Positions 8,815-15,952 of a stretch of DNA of 19,204 bases are shown here, piece after piece (the stretch's first letter is position 1; each line of letters starts with the position of its first letter). This stretch comes from CAYNRQ01 sp964399875 (GTDB lineage Archaea > Aenigmatarchaeota > Aenigmatarchaeia > QMZP01). Where the stretch lies: positions 1 through 19,204 of the forward strand of contig CAYNRQ010000016.1 of NCBI GenBank assembly GCA_964399875.1. The letters run 5' to 3'. Under the pieces are notes generated by a model that made no database searches, was not told the DNA's origin, and saw nothing but the letters and a program-made list of their open reading frames with translations. Position numbers and translations under genes: made by a program.

Positions 8815-9872
8815 CTTGTACCCACCGCAGATAGTATATTAACAATCTCTTCTAGACTTGGATTGTAAGGATTTGTTTTTGTGCATACATCATTCTTAAT
8901 CTTCTCAGCAGCCTCTTTTATATCTATTTTGCCAAGATCAAGTTTTTTATAATACTCATAAAAACCAAGCTTCTTGAAAAGATCTGTAATCTTTCCAACT
9001 ATATCGCCATCCTTGAAGAATAAGGAACCTCTTAGCTTTTCATACTTATCTGTTTTTCCAATGTTTAGTTTTATTGTGTTTACAAAAAAGGCGCTTATAG
9101 CAACACCATGCGGTATCTCTAGTTTTGGCCCAAGGTTGTTAGCGAATGAGTGCGAAAGCCCCACTGATGCACTGCTCTGAACGAGTCCACTCAAAAACCC
9201 GGCTGTCTGCAGATTTCTTCTTATTTCCAGATCCTCTAACTTCTCCCTTATCTTGAGAATATTGTTTATTATCATATCAATAGATATGATGGCCAGGGAA
9301 TCGCTTATAGGATTACTCATCTTTGAAACAAGTCCCTCTATTGAATGTGCAAGGGCATCCAGGGATGTGTACACTGTTTCAAACTCAGGGAGGGAAACAG
9401 AAAACGATGGGTCAAGCAAGACAACGTCAGGCAGCAGTTTTTCAGATGCTATGGCCTCCTTTTCCATGTTTTCATTAACAAGGATGGAGTATCTGCTTGC
9501 CTCTGAACCAGTGCCACTGGTGGTTGGGATAAGAACAAGATTTATATGCCGGGTTTTCATCCTTGATGTTTTTGCAAGATCAAGCACGGACCCACCGCCA
9601 AAACCCACGATGTTTTCATATTCATTCTTTTCCATATCCTTGTGTAGTTTAACCATATCAGACCTGCTTGGTTCAGAATTTATTATTTTCATGTTTTTGG
9701 TCTGCATGTGTTTTTCTATCTTAGCATGATGTATCTTCCAGGCTGTCTCGGATACCAACATGAGTGTCTTTTCAGGGCACAGTGTTTTCAGATAATACAG
9801 TGAGTTTGTTCCGGTAAATACAGCACCTGGAAAGTAAACCTTTGGCAGCATCTGAAGTATTCTGTCATCCAT
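8811..9872 (-). CDS. Iron-containing (group III) alcohol dehydrogenase
   Basis: NAD(P)-dependent dehydrogenase of the Fe-ADH superfamily, 353 residues from the chosen start. Seen are the dinucleotide-binding GGGSVLDLAK (92-101), PTTSGTGSE (116-124) and the four metal ligands in family spacing: D172, H176, H241 and H255 (in DALAHSIEG, LSHSFANN and IPHG). It most likely reduces the aldehyde made by LuxC to an alcohol, or runs the reverse oxidation. The open frame can begin at TTG 9881, but AAGGAG would then be only one base from the start. ATG at 9872 is ten bases from AAGGAG and preferred. It overlaps the ligase gene by eight bases and luxE by four. Confidence 0.88.
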   Translation of the reverse strand: MDDRILQMLPKVYFPGAVFTGTNSLYYLKTLCPEKTLMLVSETAWKIHHAKIEKHMQTKNMKIINSEPSRSDMVKLHKDMEKNEYENIVGFGGGSVLDLAKTSRMKTRHINLVLIPTTSGTGSEASRYSILVNENMEKEAIASEKLLPDVVLLDPSFSVSLPEFETVYTSLDALAHSIEGLVSKMSNPISDSLAIISIDMIINNILKIREKLEDLEIRRNLQTAGFLSGLVQSSASVGLSHSFANNLGPKLEIPHGVAISAFFVNTIKLNIGKTDKYEKLRGSLFFKDGDIVGKITDLFKKLGFYEYYKKLDLGKIDIKEAAEKIKNDVCTKTNPYNPSLEEIVNILSAVGTR

Positions 9873-11337
9873 GAATATCAATCTCCTTAATTAGTTTAAA
9901 TCTTTGCACCTTTCCATAAGCATTTCTTGGTATCTTATCAATGAGGTTTATTTTCTTGGGTATCTTGTAAGCAGATAGTTTTTTCCTGCACATTTTCATT
10001 ATATCTTCTGGTTTCAGGCTATCATTCTCAGGCACAACAAAAAGGGCTATGGCCTCTCCCAGTATCTCATCAGGAAAACCCACAGCAACTGCTTCTTTAA
10101 CCCCATCGAAAAATTCAGCGGCATTTTCTATCTCAGATAAAGACACTCTGTTGCCACCGACCTTAACAAAATCCCTTTTCCTGTCAACAATAAAAATAAA
10201 ACCTTCCTCATCCACAGTGGCAAGGTCACCTGTGTACAACCAACCATTTCTAAAGGTATTTTCCGTTTCCTCTTCATTATTAAGATACCCCGAACATATG
10301 TTTTTGCCCCTAGCAATTATCTCTCCCACCTCACCCGGCTTTACGTCCTTCCCTTTTTCATTCACCACTCTGAGTTTAACACCGGGTATGCCTTTTCCTA
10401 TAGAACCCAATTTAGAATCAAACAGCTCTGGTGGAAGATAGGATAGTCTTGCCGTCGCCTCTGTCTGGCCATACATCACAATTATCTTTGTTTCTGGCAA
10501 TGTGTTTTTTAGTTTAAGCAGATATTCGTTTGAGAGCTTCCCCCCTGCTTGCAATACATATCTCAGGCAAGACATATCCATCTCTTTCATCCTTGTATAC
10601 TTGAGCATGATCTGATATGTACTCGGGACTCCTGCAAAGACAGTGCATTTCTTTTCACATATTTCATCTACAACCTTCTGCGGAAACATAAACTTATTAT
10701 TAATAACAACCCGCCCCCCAGACCATAGGGTCATGTGCAGCAGCGATGCGCCATAACAATAAAAAAAAGGAAGAACAACCATTACCCTATCATCAGGTCT
10801 GTTATCAAGATAATCAAGAATGGATTTTGTGTTTGCAATGATATTGCCATGAGTGACCATAACAGCGTTTGGTTTTCCTGTGCTTCCTGATGTATGCATT
10901 AATGCAGCCAATTCATTTTCCCTCGCTTCATAACTTTCTTTTTTACCCTTTTCTGTCTCTTCCAATATATCAGAAATCAAAAAAACAGGTACCTGTATAT
11001 CAAGCTTCCCCTTCATCCTTTCCGAGCACATGAACAGTCTAATCTCGCAGTTTTTTACAACATAATCCATTTCCTCTTTTGAAAAGTTCGTATTGACCGG
11101 AACCACAACAACTCCTGAATCCAAGCAAGCCAGATAAACAGAAACAAATTCTATGCCATTCTCACAAAACAAACCTATCCTGTCCCCCCTTTCTGCATTT
11201 TCATCCAAAAAGGCTTTAATTTTATCCACATAAGAAAACAGGTCCTTGTACGTGTATTCATTCACTCCATAAGTAAGACAAACCCTGTCCATGCCCTTTG
11301 CATTTCTTTTCCTTATAACCCGGGCAATGCTGTCCAT
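9865..11337 (-). CDS. AMP-forming acyl ligase (acyl-CoA/acyl-ACP synthetase)
   Basis: Adenylate-forming enzyme of the ANL superfamily, 490 residues and complete. Core motifs: HTSGSTGKP (148-156), MYGQTEAT (288-295), YTGDLATVDEEGF (368-380), RKRDFVKVGGNRVS (387-400), and the C-terminal PRNAYGKVQR (470-479) with catalytic K476. It activates a carboxylic acid as acyl-AMP and transfers it to a phosphopantetheine thiol. One base from the acyl carrier protein gene, it most likely loads that carrier rather than free CoA. The acid cannot be told from the sequence: fatty, hydroxy, amino or isoprenoid acids are all open. The start has AGGGGAT a few bases upstream, inside the end of the carrier gene. 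Confidence 0.92.
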   Translation of the reverse strand: MDSIARVIRKRNAKGMDRVCLTYGVNEYTYKDLFSYVDKIKAFLDENAERGDRIGLFCENGIEFVSVYLACLDSGVVVVPVNTNFSKEEMDYVVKNCEIRLFMCSERMKGKLDIQVPVFLISDILEETEKGKKESYEARENELAALMHTSGSTGKPNAVMVTHGNIIANTKSILDYLDNRPDDRVMVVLPFFYCYGASLLHMTLWSGGRVVINNKFMFPQKVVDEICEKKCTVFAGVPSTYQIMLKYTRMKEMDMSCLRYVLQAGGKLSNEYLLKLKNTLPETKIIVMYGQTEATARLSYLPPELFDSKLGSIGKGIPGVKLRVVNEKGKDVKPGEVGEIIARGKNICSGYLNNEEETENTFRNGWLYTGDLATVDEEGFIFIVDRKRDFVKVGGNRVSLSEIENAAEFFDGVKEAVAVGFPDEILGEAIALFVVPENDSLKPEDIMKMCRKKLSAYKIPKKINLIDKIPRNAYGKVQRFKLIKEIDIHG

Positions 11338-11338
11338 C

Positions 11339-11596
11339 TCAATCCCCTTTCTTTTTTAAAAGCCTTTTTATGGTTTCAAGAACCTTTGTTACCCTGTCCA
11401 TCTCAGATATATCATCCACACTAAAACTCACCCCAAACTCCTCTTCCAGGGCTGATATAAGGTTCATGTGAGTGAGGGAATCCCACTCATCAAATTCTTC
11501 ATGCTTTCCGTCAAAGATAACATCCTTTTCCTCTACGCTATCGAATACCTTTGCGAATATCTTTTTTATCTTCTCCTTTATTTCATTATCTTCCAT
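11339..11596 (-). CDS. Acyl carrier protein
   Basis: An 85-residue acidic, helical carrier. EWDSLTHMNLISALEEEFG contains the DSL site with Ser40 as the predicted phosphopantetheine attachment point, and FSVDDISEM continues helix III. The EWDSLxHMNLI form is typical of stand-alone carriers paired with AMP-forming ligases in polysaccharide or secondary-metabolite loci, rather than AcpP of fatty-acid synthesis. The open frame reaches GTG 11605 and ATG 11602. I chose ATG 11596 because GGGGTGA then lies five bases upstream, ideal SD spacing; the upstream starts overlap that SD. It overlaps the acyltransferase end by 11 bases. The AcpS gene at the operon's end supplies its prosthetic group. Confidence 0.93.
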   Translation of the reverse strand: MEDNEIKEKIKKIFAKVFDSVEEKDVIFDGKHEEFDEWDSLTHMNLISALEEEFGVSFSVDDISEMDRVTKVLETIKRLLKKKGD

Positions 11597-12341
11597 CTTC
11601 ATCACCCCTATTTAATCTGTCTTTTTTCATAACTATTCCTGCAAACTTAGCAGGGTTGCCCATCACTATGTTGTAATCTTCTACATCGTTCATTACAACA
11701 GAGCCGGCACACACAGCTGCTTCAAACCCCACTGTAACTCCAGGCAGGATTATAGAATTGCCCCCTATTCTTGAATTGTCTTTGAATACAGGAGGATCCA
11801 ATGTATTTTTATTCCTTGCCATCTTTTTATCAGAAACAGTGCTAACATCAGGGGCAACAAAAACATTGTCCCCAATCTTTGTTCCCTCTGTAATTTGTGC
11901 ATTGTTCATTATCCTTACACGACGACCAACCTTTACACCAAATTCAAGCATGGCCCCTCTCCCCAAGGTTGTCCATTCACCAATATCACACTTTTCTCTT
12001 ACAGCAACAATATCACCTATAAAACAATAATCCCTTACCTTGGTCCCGGCATATATTATAGAACCAGCACCAACCATTACCTTATTTCCTATAACCGTGC
12101 CAGGCTGCGGATATATTCTATGTGTGGTTCTTGGTCCAGGCCTTGGCTGCTTGCCTATTATACAATTTTCCTGGATTATGGTATCATTTCCTATAACCGT
12201 ATCCTCATGAAGTGTAACCCTGTCCCCTATGGTCACATTGTCCCCAATAACGCACCCTTTCTTTACTATAACAAAGTTACCCAGCTTAACATTCTGGCCT
12301 AGTTTTACATCATCCGCAATAACAGAGAGTGAATCCTGCAT
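11586..12341 (-). CDS. Left-handed beta-helix (hexapeptide) acyltransferase
   Basis: A 251-residue protein made almost wholly of hexapeptide repeats (IGDNVTIGDRVTLHEDTVIG and similar, about residues 8-70, then 80-225). It ends with the usual GNPAKFAGIVMKK tail. The family moves acyl groups from CoA or a carrier protein to hydroxyl or amino groups, often of nucleotide sugars (WbpD/WlbB, QdtC, PglD types). A central GKQPRPGPRTTHR insertion breaks the repeats and could shape the acceptor or donor site. Sitting immediately before the carrier protein, it may take its acyl group from the carrier. The ATG at 12341 has no SD but lies about 28 bases from a TATA element, so the operon mRNA probably starts at or near it. 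Confidence 0.82.
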   Translation of the reverse strand: MQDSLSVIADDVKLGQNVKLGNFVIVKKGCVIGDNVTIGDRVTLHEDTVIGNDTIIQENCIIGKQPRPGPRTTHRIYPQPGTVIGNKVMVGAGSIIYAGTKVRDYCFIGDIVAVREKCDIGEWTTLGRGAMLEFGVKVGRRVRIMNNAQITEGTKIGDNVFVAPDVSTVSDKKMARNKNTLDPPVFKDNSRIGGNSIILPGVTVGFEAAVCAGSVVMNDVEDYNIVMGNPAKFAGIVMKKDRLNRGDEDGR

Positions 12342-12364
12342 ATAATGAGATATTATACCGATAT

Positions 12365-12374
12365 ATTTATAAAT
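12365..12374. promoter_or_regulatory. Shared palindromic TATA element, divergent promoter of the lux-like operon and its regulator
   Basis: ATTTATAAAT is a perfect 10-bp palindrome centred at 12369.5. It lies about 28 bases from the operon's first ATG (12341, minus strand) and about 27 bases from the regulator ATG (12397, plus strand). Neither start has an SD. The symmetric spacing predicts one element driving two leaderless transcripts. It is inferred from spacing only. Confidence 0.6.
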
Positions 12375-12396
12375 CTTAATGTTTTTAACTAATTAT

Positions 12397-12852
12397 ATGA
12401 AAAAGGTTAAAAAAATTAAGAAAAATATCAAAATTACAGGGTCTGTTGGCGCCATCCTGAGTTTGATAGAGGAAAAAAACATCACAAAGATCTCTGATTT
12501 TGCTAAAAATCTTAACATAAGCCCAGCCGGTGTCCATGGCCATATAAAGAAGCTGGAAAAGCGCGGGGCAATAAAAAAGAGCTATCTTATTAATTATACC
12601 AAGTTTGGACTTATTCCTGTAATCTTTTTACTTGAATTCTTTCAGCCTCTTGACAGGGGATTTATAAAAAAGATAAATGAATACGGAAATGTGAAAAAAG
12701 TAATGAAAGTCCAGGGAGATTTTGATTACCTTGTCCTTGCATTGTTTGATAATGAAGAACAAATGAGGCATTTCATGACCTCTATATTGGTTCATAATGA
12801 TAAGATCAGAAACAGCAAAATAGTTATCCTGGGGAGGGATGAGTATATATGA
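12397..12852 (+). CDS. Lrp/AsnC-like winged-helix transcriptional regulator
   Basis: A 151-residue protein with an N-terminal winged helix-turn-helix (about residues 14-62: ILSLIEEKNITKISDFAKNL, then SPAGVHGHIKKLEKRGAIKK). An alpha-beta C-terminal half (about 68-150) resembles the ligand-binding RAM domain of Lrp-type regulators (KVMKVQGDFDYLVLALF, then a strand ending the protein). A basic start, KKVKKIKKNIK, may add DNA contact. The frame is open from ATG 12379, but ATG 12397 fits a leaderless start from the TATA at 12365-12374. It diverges from the carrier-protein operon and overlaps the degenerate Gfo/Idh gene by ATGA, so it probably controls the operon and itself. Confidence 0.72.
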   Translation: MKKVKKIKKNIKITGSVGAILSLIEEKNITKISDFAKNLNISPAGVHGHIKKLEKRGAIKKSYLINYTKFGLIPVIFLLEFFQPLDRGFIKKINEYGNVKKVMKVQGDFDYLVLALFDNEEQMRHFMTSILVHNDKIRNSKIVILGRDEYI

Positions 12853-13685
12853 AAGCACTTGTTGTGGGCACTGATTATTTTGCTGACAGATTTTCATATC
12901 TTATTGAAAAAGAAAATATCCGGATTGAAAAATTATCAAAATTACCCAAGGAATTAAACTACGATTTTGTATTCCTTTCAGGTTCTGCGTGCACAATAGA
13001 GAATATAAAAACATCTATAAGCAGAGGGATGCATGTGTTTTCTGAACAGATAATATTTAATTCAGAATCAGACATATCCTTTATTGATCAGGCCAAGAAA
13101 CGCAGATTAAAACTGTATATCGGATCATTTGATATCTTTAATCCTGTTATAAAAAAGATAAAGGAATTGATAAGGAACCAGGATATTTTAAGCATGCGTT
13201 TAGACAGGGTGGGTCCAGTGAGCTATTCCAACATCAACATAATTGAGGATTCTGTTATTCATGGCATAGGAACCCTGAATTATATCCTGGGTGGCAAAAA
13301 CAAAACAATAAAAATCATATCCCATGTTTCTGAAAACGGACAGTTTACACTTGCATTAAGGATAGGTGATGTCAACACTATAATCTATTCCAGCAACAGG
13401 AACCAATATAAAGAAAGGATAATAGATGTGTTTTGCAGATCAATGAGAATGAGAGGGGATATTGTGAGGCAGGAACTCTATGTTTTGGACAGCAGAAAAG
13501 ACGACCCCAACCTTTGTGAAACAGGTGTGTGGAGTTTCAGGAGATACTATGTGAAAAAGCAGGAACCCCTTGAAACCCTTATAAAGGGTTTCCTGAAAGA
13601 AGAAAATCCGATTGATTATGGCTCCATAAGGCAGGTATTAAAAGCAGCATTCAAGACAAAATCTCTGCTTCTAGGTTTCCAATAA
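12849..13685 (+). CDS. Degenerate Gfo/Idh/MocA-like protein, probable pseudoenzyme or sensor
   Basis: A 278-residue protein that follows the layout of the active Gfo/Idh enzyme at 5133-6098 while lacking key sites. The Rossmann motif GxGxxG is replaced by VVGTDYFA. The conserved EKP, with its catalytic lysine, becomes EQI at residues 66-68. In the catalytic segment, DLAVHDID becomes DSVIHGIG: Asp134 and His138 remain but both later aspartates are glycines. SFDIFNPVIKKIKEL (93-107) aligns with the active enzyme's HIERFNPAVQKLKEI. It is translationally coupled to the Lrp-like regulator through ATGA, which suggests a ligand-sensing or regulatory role rather than catalysis. Residual NAD binding cannot be excluded. 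Its 3' end overlaps the convergent DUF362 gene by 15 bases. Confidence 0.65.
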   Translation: MKALVVGTDYFADRFSYLIEKENIRIEKLSKLPKELNYDFVFLSGSACTIENIKTSISRGMHVFSEQIIFNSESDISFIDQAKKRRLKLYIGSFDIFNPVIKKIKELIRNQDILSMRLDRVGPVSYSNINIIEDSVIHGIGTLNYILGGKNKTIKIISHVSENGQFTLALRIGDVNTIIYSSNRNQYKERIIDVFCRSMRMRGDIVRQELYVLDSRKDDPNLCETGVWSFRRYYVKKQEPLETLIKGFLKEENPIDYGSIRQVLKAAFKTKSLLLGFQ

Positions 13686-14825
13686 TCTTTTTACAAATCT
13701 TATTATATCTTCTTTCTTTGGAGGACATCCAGGCAAAAAATTGCCATATTTATCCCTGAACATTTTTGTACAATCCCCGCAAAGCAATTTCTCTTTTTTC
13801 GGATCGCATGCTTTTTCATCAATGTTTCGTCCAAAAAGAACCTCTATCTCTTTTTCAGACTTTATTTTCTGTGTTGATAATCTCAATAAAACAAGATAAA
13901 CAGCATAAAGACAGTATGCACATGCACCCCCATCTATCGCATTCACGTTTTTCAGCGGACTGAAGTTCCCCAAAGCAGGTCGTATCTTTCTTTTCAGATT
14001 TTCTGCATCTTCACCAACAATATCTATCCTCCCTAAATCAGACACACCCACTCCAATATCAGAGGCCATTTTCACATGTCTGGGCAAATCAACTCCAAAC
14101 AATGAACACACAGCTGAGTCATGCGCTACTGGGTCTTTGCTTGAAAATATAAGACCCCAGTTCCCGGCCTTGCCAAGAACAGAAGGCCCAAAACCCTCAA
14201 GACCTATGGAGGCGTCACCTATAGTTATGTAGTTGGGAATAACCCTGTTCAGTTGCGCTATTCCCTCATCCAAACAGTACTTATGAACGGTTTTTCTTGA
14301 CTCAAATCCCAAAACACCAAACATATTTTTAACAGCCATTGTCATTCCTGTTTGAAAATGTGTTTTAATAACAGGAACATTTATTATCAGATCAGACTCA
14401 AAAACAATCTTGGCTATATCCAGTCCTATAACCCTTCCATTTATCTTCACGCTTTTTGTTGTTTTCTCCCCCTCAGAAAGATCCATCATATTAACATCAT
14501 ATTTCTTACCGATGCTGTTCATTCCTGTTTTCCTGAACGCTCTCTTTGTATCAAATCCCATAGAGCCAGATTCGCCTATTGTTATGTTTCCAGGATCAAA
14601 CCCTTCAGATATCATATACTTTACTATAGCCTCAATAACATCCGGATTTGTTACAATGCCGCTAGAAGGTCTTATGGCAAAAACTACATTGGGCTTGATA
14701 AGAACCTTGCCTTTTTTACCCAGCCCCCCTGTAAGGTTTATAACCCTTTTAACAGAATTACCAATACCCTTGTCTATTTTACTTACAGCAAAAGTTACTC
14801 TGCCAAGGCCTTTTTCTTCAGGCAT
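13671..14825 (-). CDS. DUF362 family protein with C-terminal cysteine cluster
   Basis: A 384-residue member of DUF362, recognised from VLIKPNVVFA (41-50), the NVPVIKTHFQTGMTMAVKN segment (149-167) and the SSKDPVAHDSAVC region (228-240). The function of the family is not established. The last 90 residues hold six cysteines: C302 and C305 as CxxC, C340, C349 and C352 as CGDC, and C367 in GCPP. These look able to bind an iron-sulfur cluster or zinc. It lies two bases downstream of the DegT aminotransferase gene, with AAAGGAT before its ATG, so the two form an operon. The metal role is inferred from the cysteine pattern alone. Confidence 0.8.
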   Translation of the reverse strand: MPEEKGLGRVTFAVSKIDKGIGNSVKRVINLTGGLGKKGKVLIKPNVVFAIRPSSGIVTNPDVIEAIVKYMISEGFDPGNITIGESGSMGFDTKRAFRKTGMNSIGKKYDVNMMDLSEGEKTTKSVKINGRVIGLDIAKIVFESDLIINVPVIKTHFQTGMTMAVKNMFGVLGFESRKTVHKYCLDEGIAQLNRVIPNYITIGDASIGLEGFGPSVLGKAGNWGLIFSSKDPVAHDSAVCSLFGVDLPRHVKMASDIGVGVSDLGRIDIVGEDAENLKRKIRPALGNFSPLKNVNAIDGGACAYCLYAVYLVLLRLSTQKIKSEKEIEVLFGRNIDEKACDPKKEKLLCGDCTKMFRDKYGNFLPGCPPKKEDIIRFVKRLLET

Positions 14826-14827
14826 GA

Positions 14828-15916
14828 CTATCCTTTTAGATTTTGTTTTGTTTTTGAAACAATTTCATTTAGATCTTCCTTTGTCAGGGATGGATGAACA
14901 GGAAGACTAAGAACTCTTTTGGAAACACTTTCTGTAACAGGACAGGTCCCTTTTTGATAGCCCATTTTTTGATAAGCAGGCTGCAGATACACCGGCTTGG
15001 GATAGTATACTTTTGCCTCCACACCGCTCTTATTCAAACCCTCCAGAAGCATGTCCCTTTTATCCAGAACCTTCACAGTGTACTGATGAAAAATGTGTTT
15101 TGCATGCCTTTTAACAAACGGCGTCTCAATATCATTCAGGCCAGACAAACCGCTTGTTAATTTTTTTGCGTTTTCAATCCTTTTTTCATTCAGCTCATCA
15201 AGCCTTTTTAACTGGGCAATCCCAATGGCTGCCTCAACTTCACTCATCCTGTAATTAAAACCAATTCTTGTATGTTCATATTCAGATTTCTGGCCATGGT
15301 TTCTTATAAGCTTTGCCTTTTCCGCAACCTCTGAACTTTTTGTTAATATAATCCCTCCCTCACCAGTAACCATGTTTTTTGTTGGATAAAAACTAAACAC
15401 AGACAGATCACCAAAAGAGCCAACCTTTTTTCCTTTATACTCTGCTCCGGCTGCCTGCGCGCAATCCTCTATCAGAATAAGACTGTTTTCCTCACATATT
15501 TTTTTGATATCATCCATATCACATGGGTTTCCATAAAGATGAACAACAAGGACGGCCTTTGTTTTTTCATTAATTTTCTCCCTTATCTTTTCTGGATTTA
15601 TATTAAATGTTCTAGAATCTATATCAGCAAAAGCAGGCCTTGCTCCCTGGTAAAGAATAGAGTTTGCTGTTGCTATGAATGTAAACGGTGTTGTTATGAC
15701 CTCATCACCATTTTTTATACCTATGGACTCTAAACCAACCTGCAATGCAGATGTTCCAGAGCTTGTTGCAGCAGCATAATCCATTCCTATATAGCTCGAG
15801 AATTCCTTCTCAAATTTTTTAACAAATTCGCCCTGGGCAAGCCTGCCTGAAAGCAGAACATTCTTTACAATCTTCAACTCCTCTTCACCTATTATTGGTT
15901 TTGATATGGGAATCAT
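14828..15916 (-). CDS. DegT/DnrJ/EryC1/StrS family sugar aminotransferase
   Basis: PLP-dependent aminotransferase of 362 residues acting on keto-sugar nucleotides. Family marks are MIPISKPIIGEEE at the start, TSSGTSALQVGL (51-62), EDCAQAAGAEY (150-160) and FSFYPTKNMVTGEGG with the PLP lysine K180. The end carries the GLNKSGVEAKVYYPKPVYLQPAY substrate region. Its resemblance to WbpE/WlbC makes transamination of a 3-keto sugar plausible, following the dehydrogenase at 5133-6098. The frame is open to 16030, but those 38 residues are not family-like. ATG 15916 has GAGGGT seven bases upstream and a TATA element about 26 bases upstream, and is preferred. Confidence 0.88.
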   Translation of the reverse strand: MIPISKPIIGEEELKIVKNVLLSGRLAQGEFVKKFEKEFSSYIGMDYAAATSSGTSALQVGLESIGIKNGDEVITTPFTFIATANSILYQGARPAFADIDSRTFNINPEKIREKINEKTKAVLVVHLYGNPCDMDDIKKICEENSLILIEDCAQAAGAEYKGKKVGSFGDLSVFSFYPTKNMVTGEGGIILTKSSEVAEKAKLIRNHGQKSEYEHTRIGFNYRMSEVEAAIGIAQLKRLDELNEKRIENAKKLTSGLSGLNDIETPFVKRHAKHIFHQYTVKVLDKRDMLLEGLNKSGVEAKVYYPKPVYLQPAYQKMGYQKGTCPVTESVSKRVLSLPVHPSLTKEDLNEIVSKTKQNLKG

Positions 15917-15937
15917 ACAACCCTCTTTACAGGTATA

Positions 15938-15949
15938 CATAAATATTTT
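15938..15949 (-). promoter_or_regulatory. TATA element for the DegT aminotransferase gene
   Basis: On the minus strand the sequence AAAATATTTATG lies about 26 bases before the chosen ATG at 15916. This matches archaeal TATA spacing and predicts a leaderless or near-leaderless transcript. A strong inverted repeat begins four bases further upstream. Confidence 0.5.
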
Positions 15950-15952
15950 AAT

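Noticed and set aside
9253..9729. Plus-strand frame of 158 codons opposite the Fe-ADH gene
   Set aside because: It lies fully inside a gene with complete family motifs, and its translation looks like a reverse-strand artefact.
14352..14910. Overlapping plus-strand frames of 166-181 codons opposite the DUF362 gene
   Set aside because: The minus-strand gene shows clear DUF362 motifs and operon spacing; the plus frames have neither SD nor motif.
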